A DNA stretch of 41,541 bases from NCBI GenBank assembly GCA_013286385.1, contig JABDFU010000016.1:1-41541 (forward strand). Direction: 5' to 3'. This DNA is from Bacteroidota bacterium. Lineage in GTDB: Bacteria; Bacteroidota; Bacteroidia; JABDFU01. Shown in pieces: positions 9,168-18,432 of the stretch; positions within the stretch are counted from its first letter, which is position 1; each line of letters opens with the position of its first letter. The translations under genes and the position numbers were made by a program. Under the pieces are notes generated by a model. That model was not told where the DNA came from and searched no databases. It was given only the letters and a program-made list of their open reading frames with translations.

Positions 9168-9960
9168 CTATTGCGTTAAGATCATACGCTTGGTATCTAT
9201 AATTCGGCCATCAACCACTAATGAATAAACAAACATTCCAGGATTTAATTCATTTCCGTTAATGATTACAGACCCTATGCCGAAGTTATTTATTGAAATT
9301 GTTTTAATAAGTTTCCCGTTCAGGTCAAATATTACTACACTCGCACTTTGAGAATTAGTAGGAATAAAATATTGAATACTTGTTTGCTGACTAAACGGAT
9401 TGGGGTTATTTTGGAAAAGTGTGGCTATTGTATTTCCTGATGTATTATTTTCACCAGAAGTATTCCCTGAAGCTCCTAAACTTGAACCAAGATTACCTGT
9501 GCCAATTGAATTATTGGTTTGCTGAACATTATTACAGCAATTCGCTATTTGAGATTTAAGGCTGTCAATGGAGGCTTTTTGATTATTAATTATTTTTTGT
9601 TGCTCATTGATTGCTGCTACTACATAAGGTATTATTTCGATATAATCAACTCCTTTGTATTTAATTTCTCCTACAATTACATTTCCTTTTTTATCTTTTT
9701 GTGCTGGGTGTACATTGTCCGTAACAATTTGCGGAATTACTTTTTCAATTTCCTGAGCAATAAACCCAAAATGCTCCTTATTGTCAAAATGTAGACTTTT
9801 GTAAATTTCGTCGTTCTTATATGTGTACATTTTAGGGTTTAATGCATTTACAACCGCAAGTGCGTTATCAATAGGTACGATATTTTCTTTAAATTTTTGA
9901 TCGGACACATGCGTTAATGTTCCTGTATAAACAACAGCCTTTTTATTTACATTTGTTTTA
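9168..9960 (-). pseudogene. 3' fragment of an S74-chaperone / T9SS surface protein
   Basis: The reading frame carries about 264 residues of the C-terminal end of a surface protein. An S74-type intramolecular chaperone domain comes first (THVSDQKFKENI, FGFIAQEIEKVIPQIV, YIEIIPYVVAAINEQQ). A coiled-coil-like stretch ending ANCCNN and an Asn/Ser/Gly linker follow, and then a T9SS type A domain (NNPNPFSQQTSIQYFIP, LNPGMFVYSLVVDG). No start codon, signal peptide or fibre body is present. Further upstream the frame simply runs antisense through the amine oxidase gene to 10121. Homology-like sequence stops within a few bases of the oxidase ATG at 9961. The full-length cousin at 40311 shows what is missing (about 260 N-terminal residues). 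It is probably not expressed as a functional protein. Confidence 0.75.
9948..9955 (+). promoter_or_regulatory. Bacteroidota -7 box upstream of the amine oxidase
   Basis: TACATTTG matches TAnnTTTG exactly and ends 5 bases before the ATG at 9961. No good -33 TTTG is seen at the usual distance. If used, the message would start at or next to the ATG. The box lies inside the truncated S74 frame. Confidence 0.4.
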
Positions 9961-11337
9961 ATGAAGCGCCGGGAATTCATTTGGAACACGTTATTGGGTG
10001 CCGGGGCTCTGATTCTACCCAGAGGACTTGCGGCGGCCTCTTCAGAAAAAAATCCTGATTCAGAAAAATCCCATGAATCAGTCAAATCCACTGAAACCTT
10101 CAAAGGAAACGTGCTGATCATAGGCGCCGGTGCAGCAGGTCTTCATGCGGCATGGCTACTGAATAAACAGGGCGTAAATGTTACGGTTCTCGAAGCGTCC
10201 TCTGTTTACGGAGGACGCATTCGCTCCCTGGACAATTTTTCAGAGTTTCCGATCGAATTAGGCGCCGATAAAATTTACGGTAAAAAGTCGATGCTCTATG
10301 ACCTCGTAAAAAAAGCGAATGCGAAATTCGCTCCCACAAAAGGCGAACCCTATTATGCGCTGGACGGATATGTAAATACCGAAGCTCAGCTTGAAGAGGA
10401 TGCTGATTTCAAAGCAGCAATCGGTATACGCGATACCCTGGCCGAATACAGCGGCCCCAATATGACTCTCGATCAGTTTGCGAGCAGACAGGGTTTGAAA
10501 AAACGCATTTTACCTTTGTTCAATGCGCTGTTGGCTAACCCTTACGGAGCCTCTCTCAAACAGATTGGCATAAAACCTTTAATCGAATCTGAATCCCGCA
10601 GCGATGCCTCCGTCATGCAGGGAACTACTATGCTTTCCCTGCTGACCGAAAAATACCGGTCTATTCTCGACAAAATAAAACTGAATTCGCCGGTCGTCAG
10701 CGTTGAACATTTCAAAGACAGCATTCATGTTACCGATAAAAGCGGTACTGTATACTCGGCCGATAAAGTGCTCATCACAGTCCCGCTTGCTGTTTTAAAA
10801 GCCAATGACATTAAATTTCTTCCGGTTTTGCATATAAGCAAAACCAGCGCATTTGAAAAAATCGGAACCGGTCCCGGACTGAGGGTTCTGTTGAAATTCA
10901 GCAAGCGTTTCTGGAAAGACGACAGCACTTCGATTTATTCTCCCGGCCCTGTGCCCGAATTTGTCGTCACGGGCCCGGTCCGCAACAACGTGCTTACAGC
11001 GACGGTTTACGGCGAAGGTGCCGCTTTATTGAGCGGCATGGGAGAGGGGGCATCTGCAGAAGTTTTGAAACAGTTAGATAAAATATACGGCGGTAATGTT
11101 GCCACCAGGACCGTTACAGGCAGCACGATACTCGACTGGACAAAAGAACCCTTCATTAAGGGAGGTATCTCCTATCCAAGTCTCGATTCAGCCGGCATGA
11201 GAGAAATTGCTGCCGCCTCAATAGACAAAAAACTCTATTTCGCAGGGGAAGCCATGAACACCTCCGGACGTTTCGGTACCATTCACGGAGCTATTGAAAC
11301 GGCCCAAACCGCAGTCGACGAAATGCTCAAACTCTGA
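9961..11337 (+). CDS. Flavin-containing amine oxidase, exported type
   Basis: 458 residues. The N-terminus MKRREFIWNTLLGAGALILP is a Tat-like leader (twin Arg at 3-4 followed by a hydrophobic stretch), pointing to export of a folded FAD protein. The FAD-binding Rossmann motif GAGAAG is at 55-60, followed by the acidic end VLEA and the GG-motif GGRIRS. The C-terminal FAD block reads LYFAGEAMNTSGRFGTIHGAIETAQTA. This matches the monoamine oxidase / polyamine oxidase superfamily; it oxidises a primary or secondary amine to an imine/aldehyde with H2O2 release. The substrate cannot be told. It begins immediately at the edge of the disrupted S74 gene. The leader supports the ATG at 9961 as the true start. 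Confidence 0.88.
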   Translation: MKRREFIWNTLLGAGALILPRGLAAASSEKNPDSEKSHESVKSTETFKGNVLIIGAGAAGLHAAWLLNKQGVNVTVLEASSVYGGRIRSLDNFSEFPIELGADKIYGKKSMLYDLVKKANAKFAPTKGEPYYALDGYVNTEAQLEEDADFKAAIGIRDTLAEYSGPNMTLDQFASRQGLKKRILPLFNALLANPYGASLKQIGIKPLIESESRSDASVMQGTTMLSLLTEKYRSILDKIKLNSPVVSVEHFKDSIHVTDKSGTVYSADKVLITVPLAVLKANDIKFLPVLHISKTSAFEKIGTGPGLRVLLKFSKRFWKDDSTSIYSPGPVPEFVVTGPVRNNVLTATVYGEGAALLSGMGEGASAEVLKQLDKIYGGNVATRTVTGSTILDWTKEPFIKGGISYPSLDSAGMREIAAASIDKKLYFAGEAMNTSGRFGTIHGAIETAQTAVDEMLKL

Positions 11338-11481
11338 ATGCCCAACCCTCAGGCGCCAAACTGTTTTTCGGTTCGTCGATTAATAGTGCCATAACATCTT
11401 CTTAATATTCAATTTCATGCGAACTATTTGATTATCAGTCCATTTAATCATAAAAGACGAGTTTTAAGCCTCTGAATTCTT

Positions 11482-11489
11482 TACATTTG
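11482..11489 (+). promoter_or_regulatory. Bacteroidota -7 box of the first glutamate dehydrogenase
   Basis: TACATTTG (exact TAnnTTTG) is followed by C and ends 4 bases before the ATG at 11494, predicting a leaderless or nearly leaderless transcript. The -33 element is weak. Confidence 0.5.
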
Positions 11490-11493
11490 CAGT

Positions 11494-12762
11494 ATGAAGA
11501 CAACCCACAGGTCAATTTACGAAGATGTACAGGTTCAGTTCAATAAGGCGGCCGATCTGATCAATATGAATCCGGGGATACGGAGTATCCTCTCCCAGAC
11601 TGCAAACGAAATTGTTGTTCACTTTCCTGTAAAAATGGATGATGGCCATGTACGCATGTTCACCGGATACCGGGTGCAGCATAACAACATTCTGGGCCCC
11701 TACAAGGGAGGTCTGCGCTATCACCCTTCCGTTGACCTGGACGACGCAAAAGCCCTTGCTACCTGGATGACCTGGAAAACAGCTATTGCCGGACTTCCTT
11801 ACGGAGGAGCCAAAGGCGGCGTTCAATTCGACCCCTCGAAATGCAGCGTTGGAGAAATCGAGCGAATCACCCGTCGCTTTACCTATTCACTGGGAAACAA
11901 TATCGGCCCTGAGTACGATATCCCCGCACCCGATGTAAATACAGGTCCTCAGACCATGGCTTGGATTCTTGATACCTACATGTCTACCCGCTCACAGGGA
12001 GAACGCAACAATTGTCTGCACGTGGTAACCGGCAAGCCGATTAACTCAGGCGGAACACTTGGCCGAGACCGGGCAACCGGATTCGGCGTAGTCACAACCA
12101 TTGCCGAATGGGCGAAAGAAAACAAAATGAACCTCTCCAAAGCTACCTATACTGTTCAGGGATTTGGCAATGTGGGATCCTGGTCGGCCCATTTCATGAA
12201 AGAAAAAGGCGCTATACTGCTCGCCGTTGAAGACATAAGCGGTATCCTATACAGCGAAAAAGGAATCGATCCCGATCAGCTCATGGAGTTTGCCAAAAGC
12301 AACAATGGAAAAATCGGCAGTTACCCGAATGCGGCCACGATAACGCATAAAGAATTTCTAAGTCTCAAAGCCGATATTTTTATCCCTGCTGCGCTGAGCA
12401 ATCAGATTACCCTTGAAACCGCCCCCTTGCTGAATGTAAAACTTGTAGCCGAAGGGGCCAACGGGCCGACAACGCCGGAGGCGGATGAAGTACTTCAGCA
12501 AAGAGGCATTGGACTGATTCCGGATGTATTGTGCAATTCAGGCGGAGTAACCGGAAGTTATTTCGAATGGCTTCAGAACAAACGCAGCGAATACTGGGAA
12601 TTAGAAGAAGTCATGGAAAAGATCAGGAAAAAAGTAACGGAAGGCTATGCCAATGTCAGTTCTACGGCCAAAGCCCATAAAACCGATCTTCGCACGGCAG
12701 CCTATATTGTAGCCCTTAACCGCCTCGAAAAAGCCTATATCGAGCGTGGCATATTTCCTTAG
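11494..12762 (+). CDS. Glu/Leu/Phe/Val dehydrogenase, probable NAD-linked glutamate dehydrogenase
   Basis: 422 residues, the length of catabolic NAD-type enzymes such as RocG/GudB. The three active-site lysines of the family are visible: Lys71 (GPYKGGLRYHP), Lys95 (TWKTAIAG) and Lys107 (YGGAKGGVQFDP). Asp is present in PAPDVNTG. The nucleotide-binding loop is QGFGNVGSWSA. It interconverts glutamate and 2-oxoglutarate plus ammonia; NAD preference and catabolic direction are inferred from the subfamily. A second, dissimilar glutamate dehydrogenase follows 123 bases later with its own promoter-like box, so the two are probably separately controlled. Confidence 0.93.
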   Translation: MKTTHRSIYEDVQVQFNKAADLINMNPGIRSILSQTANEIVVHFPVKMDDGHVRMFTGYRVQHNNILGPYKGGLRYHPSVDLDDAKALATWMTWKTAIAGLPYGGAKGGVQFDPSKCSVGEIERITRRFTYSLGNNIGPEYDIPAPDVNTGPQTMAWILDTYMSTRSQGERNNCLHVVTGKPINSGGTLGRDRATGFGVVTTIAEWAKENKMNLSKATYTVQGFGNVGSWSAHFMKEKGAILLAVEDISGILYSEKGIDPDQLMEFAKSNNGKIGSYPNAATITHKEFLSLKADIFIPAALSNQITLETAPLLNVKLVAEGANGPTTPEADEVLQQRGIGLIPDVLCNSGGVTGSYFEWLQNKRSEYWELEEVMEKIRKKVTEGYANVSSTAKAHKTDLRTAAYIVALNRLEKAYIERGIFP

Positions 12763-12848
12763 CAGCAAACCTTTACCAGTATAAAATATTGATTTTCAAT
12801 CTCATATCTATGGGTTTGATTATCAGTATGAAATTTAGAGAATTTCAA

Positions 12849-12856
12849 TATCTTTA
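12849..12856 (+). promoter_or_regulatory. Near-consensus -7 box of the second glutamate dehydrogenase
   Basis: TATCTTTA matches 7 of 8 positions of TAnnTTTG. Transcription from it would begin at about 12861-12866. That falls after the candidate GTG at 12859 and supports the ATG at 12886 as the start. Confidence 0.35.
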
Positions 12857-12885
12857 GTGTGGCTTATAAAAACAAAAACCACCTT

Positions 12886-14280
12886 ATGGCAACAACTACA
12901 TTGACACAGTCCAAATCAAACGGAACCCATGGCGGTTCAACAGACAAGGCGATCAAGGAATTCATGAGTAAAATCACTGCGAAAAATCCCGGGGAAGTTG
13001 AATTCCATCAGGCCGTATTCGAAGTTGCAGAAACCGTAATTCCTTTTATCCAGCAAAACAGCAAATACCAGAGCGGAAAATTGCTTGAGCGCATAGCCGA
13101 ACCCGAACGCGTTATTATGTTCAGGGTTCCGTGGATCGACGATAAAGGAAATTTTCAGATCAACCGCGGATTTCGCATTCAGATGAACAGTGCTATCGGT
13201 CCTTATAAGGGAGGATTACGCTTTCACCCTTCGGTGTATCTGGGTATCCTCAAATTTTTGGCATTCGAACAGGTATTTAAAAATTCCCTGACAACGCTCC
13301 CGATGGGTGGAGGTAAAGGCGGATCTGATTTCGACCCCAAAGGAAAATCGGACAATGAAGTGATGCGTTTCTGCCAGAGTTTTATGACGGAGCTGTTTCG
13401 TCACATCGGTAACGATACAGACGTTCCGGCAGGAGACATTGGTGTAGGAGGTCGTGAAGTAGGATTTTTATTTGGTCAATATAAAAGACTCGCGAATGAA
13501 TTCACCGGCATACTTACCGGAAAAGGTATATCATTCGGAGGCTCTCTCATTCGTCCTGAAGCAACCGGTTACGGCTGTGTATATTTTGCTCAGGAAATGC
13601 TCGTCACCAAAAAAGACGGTTTCAAAGGAAAAACAGTTGTTATTTCGGGATCGGGAAACGTGGCCCAATACGCTGCCGAAAAATCGATTCAGCTTGGAGC
13701 CAAGGTCGTTACGCTTTCTGATTCAGAAGGATTTATTTACGATAAGAGCGGCATCAACGAAGAAAAATTAGCCTATGTCATGTGGCTGAAAAACGAAAAA
13801 CGCGGACGCATCAAGGAATACACTTCGAAATTCAAAGGATCTGAATTTCATGCCGGTTCTGCTCCCTGGGGCATTAAGTGCGATATCGCGCTTCCCTGCG
13901 CTACCCAGAACGAGCTCAATGGAAAAGATGCTGAAACACTGGTAAAGAACGGCTGCAAAGTTGTTGCCGAAGGCGCCAACATGCCTTCGACTCCCGAAGC
14001 AGTAGAAATCTTCATTGCAACTAAAATCCTGTTTGCCCCCGGAAAAGCTTCCAATGCCGGTGGTGTCGCAACCTCTGGTCTGGAAATGAGTCAGAACTCG
14101 CTGCGCCTGTCCTGGACCCGTGAGGAAGTCGATCAGCGTCTGCACGGAATTATGAAGAGCATTCATGCGACCTGTGTACAGTTCGGATCAGAAAAAGGAT
14201 TCACCAACTATGTACAGGGAGCAAACATCGGAGGCTTTGTAAAGGTTGCCGATGCGATGATTGCACAGGGGCTGGTTTAG
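12886..14280 (+). CDS. gdhA: NADP-type hexameric glutamate dehydrogenase
   Basis: 464 residues from the ATG at 12886; an upstream in-frame GTG at 12859 would add 9 residues but lies at the predicted transcription start. Visible are Lys108 (GPYKGGLRFHPSV), Lys132 (EQVFKNSLTTLPMGGGKGG), Lys144 and VPAGDIGVGGREVGF. The nucleotide loop is SGSGNVAQYAAEK, with the SDSEG stretch of the E. coli-like NADP enzymes. It assimilates ammonia to glutamate. About 20 extra residues precede the usual N-terminus (Thr/Ser/Gly-rich). Sequence identity with the neighbouring dehydrogenase is low apart from the active site, so it is a different subfamily, not a recent duplication. Confidence 0.95.
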   Translation: MATTTLTQSKSNGTHGGSTDKAIKEFMSKITAKNPGEVEFHQAVFEVAETVIPFIQQNSKYQSGKLLERIAEPERVIMFRVPWIDDKGNFQINRGFRIQMNSAIGPYKGGLRFHPSVYLGILKFLAFEQVFKNSLTTLPMGGGKGGSDFDPKGKSDNEVMRFCQSFMTELFRHIGNDTDVPAGDIGVGGREVGFLFGQYKRLANEFTGILTGKGISFGGSLIRPEATGYGCVYFAQEMLVTKKDGFKGKTVVISGSGNVAQYAAEKSIQLGAKVVTLSDSEGFIYDKSGINEEKLAYVMWLKNEKRGRIKEYTSKFKGSEFHAGSAPWGIKCDIALPCATQNELNGKDAETLVKNGCKVVAEGANMPSTPEAVEIFIATKILFAPGKASNAGGVATSGLEMSQNSLRLSWTREEVDQRLHGIMKSIHATCVQFGSEKGFTNYVQGANIGGFVKVADAMIAQGLV

Positions 14281-14313
14281 CACAGAGTCTGGTTTAAACG
14301 AATCCATTTTTTT

Positions 14314-15507
14314 ATGTACGGAAATTTCAGGCAGTACCTCGAGAAGGAATTGCAGACCATTCAGGAAAATGGTCTGTTCAAACGCGAACGCGTAATCGAA
14401 ACGAGCCAGGGTGCGGTGGTAAAGGTCAACGGAAAGGAAGTTATTATTTTCTGTGCCAACAATTACCTGGGTCTGTCTTCTCATCCCAGGGTTTTGGAGG
14501 CAGCTCATAAGACGCTTGACTCCAGAGGATACGGAATGTCGAGTGTGCGTTTTATTTGCGGCACGCAGGACATTCACAAAGAGCTTGAAAAGAAGATTGC
14601 GAAATTCCTTGGTACCGAAGACACGATTTTATATGCGGCCTGTTTTGATGCGAACGGCGGCGTGTTCGAACCCCTGATGGGGGAGGAGGACGCCATCATC
14701 TCTGACGAACTCAACCACGCTTCTATCATTGACGGGGTGCGCCTGTGCAAGGCGCACCGCTACCGTTACAAAAATTCAGACATGGCTGATCTGGAGGCTC
14801 AGCTCAAGGCCTCTCAGGCACAGCGGTTCAGGATGATCGTAACCGACGGGGTGTTTTCGATGGACGGTTACGTCGCTCCTTTGGACAGGATCTGTGACCT
14901 TGCCGACAGGTACAATGCCCTTGTTATGGTGGACGAAAGCCATGCCAGCGGTTTTATAGGCAAAACCGGCCGCGGAACGGTGGAACTGAAAAATGTAACG
15001 GGAAGGGTTGACCTCATTACCGGTACGCTTGGCAAGGCGCTCGGCGGCGCCATGGGCGGTTTTACAACCGGTCGTAAAGAAATCATCGAATTGCTTCGTC
15101 AGCGCTCCCGCCCTTATCTGTTCAGCAACTCCCTGGCACCCGCAATAGTCGGCGCTTCCATAGCGGTGTTTGATATGCTCAGTGAAACAACGTCCCTGCG
15201 TGACAAGCTCGAGCAGAACATCAACTACTTCAAACAGGGCATGAAAAAAATAGGCCTCGAGATACGCGAGGGCGATTCGGCAATTGTTCCGGTGATGCTC
15301 TACGATGCCAAACTAAGCCAGCAATTTGCTGAAAAATTGCTGGCCGAAGGCATTTATGTTATCGGGTTCTTTTTTCCGGTCGTTCCCAAAGGGCAGGCGC
15401 GTATCCGCGTTCAGCTCAGCGCTGCACACGAAAAAGCGCATCTTGACAAGGCCATTGCGGCTTTTGAAAAGGTCGGGAAGGAGTTGGGGGTATTAAAATT
15501 AACATAG
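14314..15507 (+). CDS. kbl: Glycine C-acetyltransferase (2-amino-3-ketobutyrate CoA ligase)
   Basis: A PLP enzyme that splits 2-amino-3-oxobutyrate with CoA into glycine and acetyl-CoA, the second step of threonine breakdown. It has 397 residues against 398 in E. coli. N-terminal [19 protein letters not shown] and [12 protein letters not shown] are typical of Kbl. [10 protein letters not shown] provides the cofactor-stacking region, and Lys241 in [14 protein letters not shown] is the Schiff-base lysine. Threonine dehydrogenase (tdh), its usual partner, is not in the window. It lies 33 bases after gdhA and is possibly co-transcribed. Confidence 0.95.
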   Translation: MYGNFRQYLEKELQTIQENGLFKRERVIETSQGAVVKVNGKEVIIFCANNYLGLSSHPRVLEAAHKTLDSRGYGMSSVRFICGTQDIHKELEKKIAKFLGTEDTILYAACFDANGGVFEPLMGEEDAIISDELNHASIIDGVRLCKAHRYRYKNSDMADLEAQLKASQAQRFRMIVTDGVFSMDGYVAPLDRICDLADRYNALVMVDESHASGFIGKTGRGTVELKNVTGRVDLITGTLGKALGGAMGGFTTGRKEIIELLRQRSRPYLFSNSLAPAIVGASIAVFDMLSETTSLRDKLEQNINYFKQGMKKIGLEIREGDSAIVPVMLYDAKLSQQFAEKLLAEGIYVIGFFFPVVPKGQARIRVQLSAAHEKAHLDKAIAAFEKVGKELGVLKLT

Positions 15508-15939
15508 CACAGGTAAAGGTGTCCTCCGGTTCGCTTGTCCTACAATGCACAAGCCTGTCAAAATATTGTATATCCCCTTATTGCTAACGGGAGTAATAGA
15601 ACGAATTCCTGCCAGTATACCAAGGTTTCACTGGGAACGGGGCAAGCGTATTCGCACCTGTTTTCAATCGGTAATGAGCTTATCCTGGCGGGTCATCGCT
15701 GGCTCATATCTACGGAAAGGTATTTCAAAAACCCTGGCCTGGAGAACAGGGGGATGCTCAAGGCGGTGCATCCGCTGTGGTGAAATCGAAAAGGCAGAAA
15801 GAATAAAAAGCGAATACATATCAAACAATTAAATGATTTCAAAACTCTAAACCAAATCAAGCAACAAATCAGCAACAGACAGCAACAAAACAACAACAGC
15901 GAAACCGAACCGAACACAGAAAATCTAAATCCTCGCAAC
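15508..15939 (+). other. 432-base region with a possible toxin-gene scrap
   Basis: No intact gene is convincing here. Bases 15779-15832 read GEIEKAERIKSEYISNN followed by a stop, which resembles the extreme C-terminus of Gp49/HigB-like RelE-family toxins (usually a P-x-x-E-I-x-x-A pattern). Everything upstream in that frame is unrelated. It is followed by an A/C-rich, G-poor stretch (15840-15930) with repeated CAACA/CAGCAA units before the HTH gene. This is best read as the remains of a toxin whose 5' part was lost. Confidence is limited because only 17 residues support it. Confidence 0.3.
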
Positions 15940-16284
15940 ATGAAAACCGCAGACAAATCAACAAAGAAGAAAGGCAAGACCTTAGACGAATTGGAAGACA
16001 AATACTTTGGAAAAAGAGGCGCACCGAGTCGAGAAGAATATGAAATACAAGTAAAGATTGAAGCGATTGGAGAATTGATTAAACAAGGCAGGGAACAAAA
16101 TCACTTGACACAATCACAACTCGCAAAGAAGCTTGGCATGGATAAGACATACGTTTCTAAGATGGAGAATAATCTTAAAACGCAACGAGTTGACACACTT
16201 ATGAAAGTTCTGAATGCACTGCATGGACAGCTTTTTATTCGTATGCCCAGTGATAAGGGAACGAGAGAAGTTGAACTTGTATAA
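15940..16284 (+). CDS. XRE-family HTH protein, HigA-like antitoxin (orphan)
   Basis: 114 residues. The N-terminal half is charged and contains TLDELEDKYFGKRGAPSR, a stretch I associate with HigA-type antitoxins paired with Gp49-like toxins. The C-terminal half is a Cro/C1 helix-turn-helix: LIKQGREQNHLTQSQLAKKL, then GMDKTYVSKMEN and a dimer-like tail ending FIRMP. In the usual order the toxin gene comes directly before it; only a possible 3' scrap remains there. It may be a free-standing repressor. The gene ends 31 bases before a strong terminator. Confidence 0.8.
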   Translation: MKTADKSTKKKGKTLDELEDKYFGKRGAPSREEYEIQVKIEAIGELIKQGREQNHLTQSQLAKKLGMDKTYVSKMENNLKTQRVDTLMKVLNALHGQLFIRMPSDKGTREVELV

Positions 16285-16315
16285 AGATTACAGATAATAT
16301 AATTGTCAATTAAGG

Positions 16316-16343
16316 GCCTCTGGGGATAAACCAGAGGCTTTTT
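16316..16343 (+). terminator. Rho-independent terminator after the HTH gene
   Basis: A perfect 8-bp stem GCCTCTGG (16316-16323) pairs with CCAGAGGC (16331-16338) around a 7-base loop, followed immediately by a run of T. This is a textbook intrinsic terminator for the plus strand, and it ends the antitoxin transcript before the convergent pheS. Confidence 0.85.
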
Positions 16344-16474
16344 GTTTATATATAGTTCATGGGAATACCTAATCTTTTACCTATTGGAAAAGCCTGGGAT
16401 ATGTTATACATTGGCTTGGTGAAATGGTGCTTTCATAAAAATCGCACAGGGTTTTTAGATATTGATTATGGGCC

Positions 16475-17491
16475 TTATTTAAACTGGTTTAAGAACCTGA
16501 CATCGTTTTCCGAAAACAGCCGTAAATCTTTTATCCGATAGCTGAGCATGGCGATACGTTCGATTCCCATGCCGAATGCAAACCCTCTGTATTTCCTGCT
16601 GTCGATTTTACAGTTGTCCAGCACAGCCGGATCCACCATTCCGCAACCCAGAATTTCCACCCAACCCGATTGTTTGCATACAGTACAACCTTTTCCTTTA
16701 CAGATGTTGCAGGAGATATCCATTTCAGCACTGGGCTCAGTGAATGGGAAATAAGAAGGTCTCAGTCTGATTTTGGTATCTTCTCCGAAAAACTCCCTGG
16801 CAAAATAAAGCAGGGTCTGTTTCAGATCTGCGAAAGACACATTCGTATCGATATAGAAGCCTTCTACCTGATGAAAAAAACAATGTGAACGGGCCGATAT
16901 CGCTTCGTTGCGATACACCCTGCCCGGAGCCAGAATCCGCATCGGAGGTTTGTTGTTCTCCATAACCCTGACCTGTACCGATGAAGTGTGCGTGCGCAGG
17001 GCCAGTTCGTCGCTGATAAAAAAAGTATCCTGCATATCCCTGGCAGGATGGTCTTCCGGAAAATTAAGTGCCGTAAAATTATGCCAGTCGTCTTCAATTT
17101 CGGGTCCGTCAGCAAGCGTAAAACCAATCCGGGAAAAAATAGAAATGATTTGTTTGCGCACAATCGAAATCGGATGTCTGCTGCCGGCTCTGAGTTCTTC
17201 CCCCGGCAGGGTTAAATCAAGTTCAGGCGTCCCGCTGTCAGTCGTCTTCTCAAACTTCTCTTTCAGGGAATTGATTTTCTCCTGAGCCTTGTTTTTAAGC
17301 TCATTCAGTTTCTGTCCCACTTCCTTTTTCAGCCCGGGACTCACGGTCTTAAAATCTTCAAACAACAGGCTGATCTCACCCTTCTTACTCAGCAACTTCA
17401 CGCGAAAATTTTCCAAAGCCTCCTTGCTGTCGGCTTCGAATTTTTCGATCTCATTCAAAATGTTTTGAATTTTACTGTTCATATTATTCAA
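16475..17491 (-). CDS. pheS: Phenylalanine--tRNA ligase alpha subunit
   Basis: 338 residues, normal for PheS. An N-terminal coiled coil (about 1-90) binds tRNA. The class II core follows: [32 protein letters not shown], the motif-2 region [25 protein letters not shown] and the motif-3 block [14 protein letters not shown] near the C-terminus. A Cys pattern [12 protein letters not shown] (before [11 protein letters not shown]) looks like the small metal-type knuckle often present in Bacteroidota PheS. It charges tRNA-Phe together with PheT, which is not in this window. Its start overlaps the upstream cyclophilin gene by 8 bases. Confidence 0.96.
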   Translation of the reverse strand: MNNMNSKIQNILNEIEKFEADSKEALENFRVKLLSKKGEISLLFEDFKTVSPGLKKEVGQKLNELKNKAQEKINSLKEKFEKTTDSGTPELDLTLPGEELRAGSRHPISIVRKQIISIFSRIGFTLADGPEIEDDWHNFTALNFPEDHPARDMQDTFFISDELALRTHTSSVQVRVMENNKPPMRILAPGRVYRNEAISARSHCFFHQVEGFYIDTNVSFADLKQTLLYFAREFFGEDTKIRLRPSYFPFTEPSAEMDISCNICKGKGCTVCKQSGWVEILGCGMVDPAVLDNCKIDSRKYRGFAFGMGIERIAMLSYRIKDLRLFSENDVRFLNQFK

Positions 17492-18341
17492 TTACCATTT
17501 TTAAAATCCGGATATCTGCAATCGGCCTGTCTGCCTGCCCCGTTTTAGCGGCAGCAATCTTATCCACCACATCCATTCCCTCAATCACCTCCCCAAAAAC
17601 GGTGTAGCCTCCATCCAGATGAGGAGAGCCCCCGATGGTTTCGTATATCGTTCGCTGCTCCTGACTGAATTTGTAAGGAGGAGTTTTTAGCAATTCGGTT
17701 TGCACCTGAGGATCCATAGTTTTTACAATACCCATCAGACTGTCTGTCTGCTGCTGCTGTCTGAACGAAAAAAACTTCACCTTCAATGCTGCATTCTCAG
17801 GTTGATTGAGCAACTTTAAAAAAAGTTCCTGTTTTTTCTGCATCAGCAGCCGCTGTTCAACATTGTTCAGGTCTGCTTCGGTATATTTTTTCCCTTCCAC
17901 AATGTAAAACTGACTTCCCGAGGATGCCCGGGTGGGGTTGACATCGTCCCCGTTACGGGCGGCTGCAAGAACGCCCTTTTTATGAAAAAGTTTTTCGGGC
18001 CTGAATTCTGCCGGAATCGTATAATCAGGGCCCCCGTTTCCGAGCGGTTGCCCGGGTGCAGCATGTTTTGAATCGGGATCTCCCCCCTGAATCATAAATT
18101 CATTTATAACCCGGTGAAAAAGCGTGCTGTCGTAATAGCCGGTTTTGACGAGCTTTATAAAATTATCACGGTGCCGGGGAGTCTCATTGTAAAGTTTAAT
18201 GCGAATGGTGCCCTCTGTGGTAAGAATCCTTACCGTAGTTTCTTTTTCATTTCCGGGGTATCCTGCAACAGCAGGAGCAGCAAAAGTCAGCAACAAAACA
18301 AAAAGCGTCAAAAAAGCTTTTAAGATAAGAGTATTTGGCAT
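17484..18341 (-). CDS. Cyclophilin-type peptidyl-prolyl isomerase, exported
   Basis: 285 residues from the ATG at 18341; an in-frame TTG at 18362 would add 7 residues upstream of a clean signal peptide ([23 protein letters not shown]), so the ATG is preferred. Cyclophilin motifs are present: [15 protein letters not shown] (with the catalytic Arg), GSQFYIVEG and a late block [20 protein letters not shown]. Between the last two lies an insertion of about 85 residues, rich in Lys/Gln and predicted helical. It should assist folding in the periplasm. The 8-base overlap with pheS is an odd but clear operon link between an envelope foldase and a tRNA synthetase. Confidence 0.92.
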   Translation of the reverse strand: MPNTLILKAFLTLFVLLLTFAAPAVAGYPGNEKETTVRILTTEGTIRIKLYNETPRHRDNFIKLVKTGYYDSTLFHRVINEFMIQGGDPDSKHAAPGQPLGNGGPDYTIPAEFRPEKLFHKKGVLAAARNGDDVNPTRASSGSQFYIVEGKKYTEADLNNVEQRLLMQKKQELFLKLLNQPENAALKVKFFSFRQQQQTDSLMGIVKTMDPQVQTELLKTPPYKFSQEQRTIYETIGGSPHLDGGYTVFGEVIEGMDVVDKIAAAKTGQADRPIADIRILKMVIE

Positions 18342-18432
18342 TTTTATTTGATTTTCGAGCAAAATAATGTAGGTTTGTTAGTCATAAAGGTATAAATGTT
18401 AATCTACCTTTTTGCAATGTTAAATTAATATT

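Noticed and set aside
9961-10121. Apparent N-terminal extension of the minus-strand S74 frame through the amine oxidase gene
   Set aside because: This is antisense of the oxidase leader and FAD region; it lacks a signal peptide and is not part of an S74 protein.
15535-15783. 82-codon frame after kbl
   Set aside because: No domain, poor composition, overlapped by other open frames; treated as non-coding apart from the possible toxin tail.
16359-16541. 60-codon plus-strand frame between the terminator and pheS
   Set aside because: Overlaps the 3' end of pheS, lies after a strong terminator and has no promoter or recognised motif.
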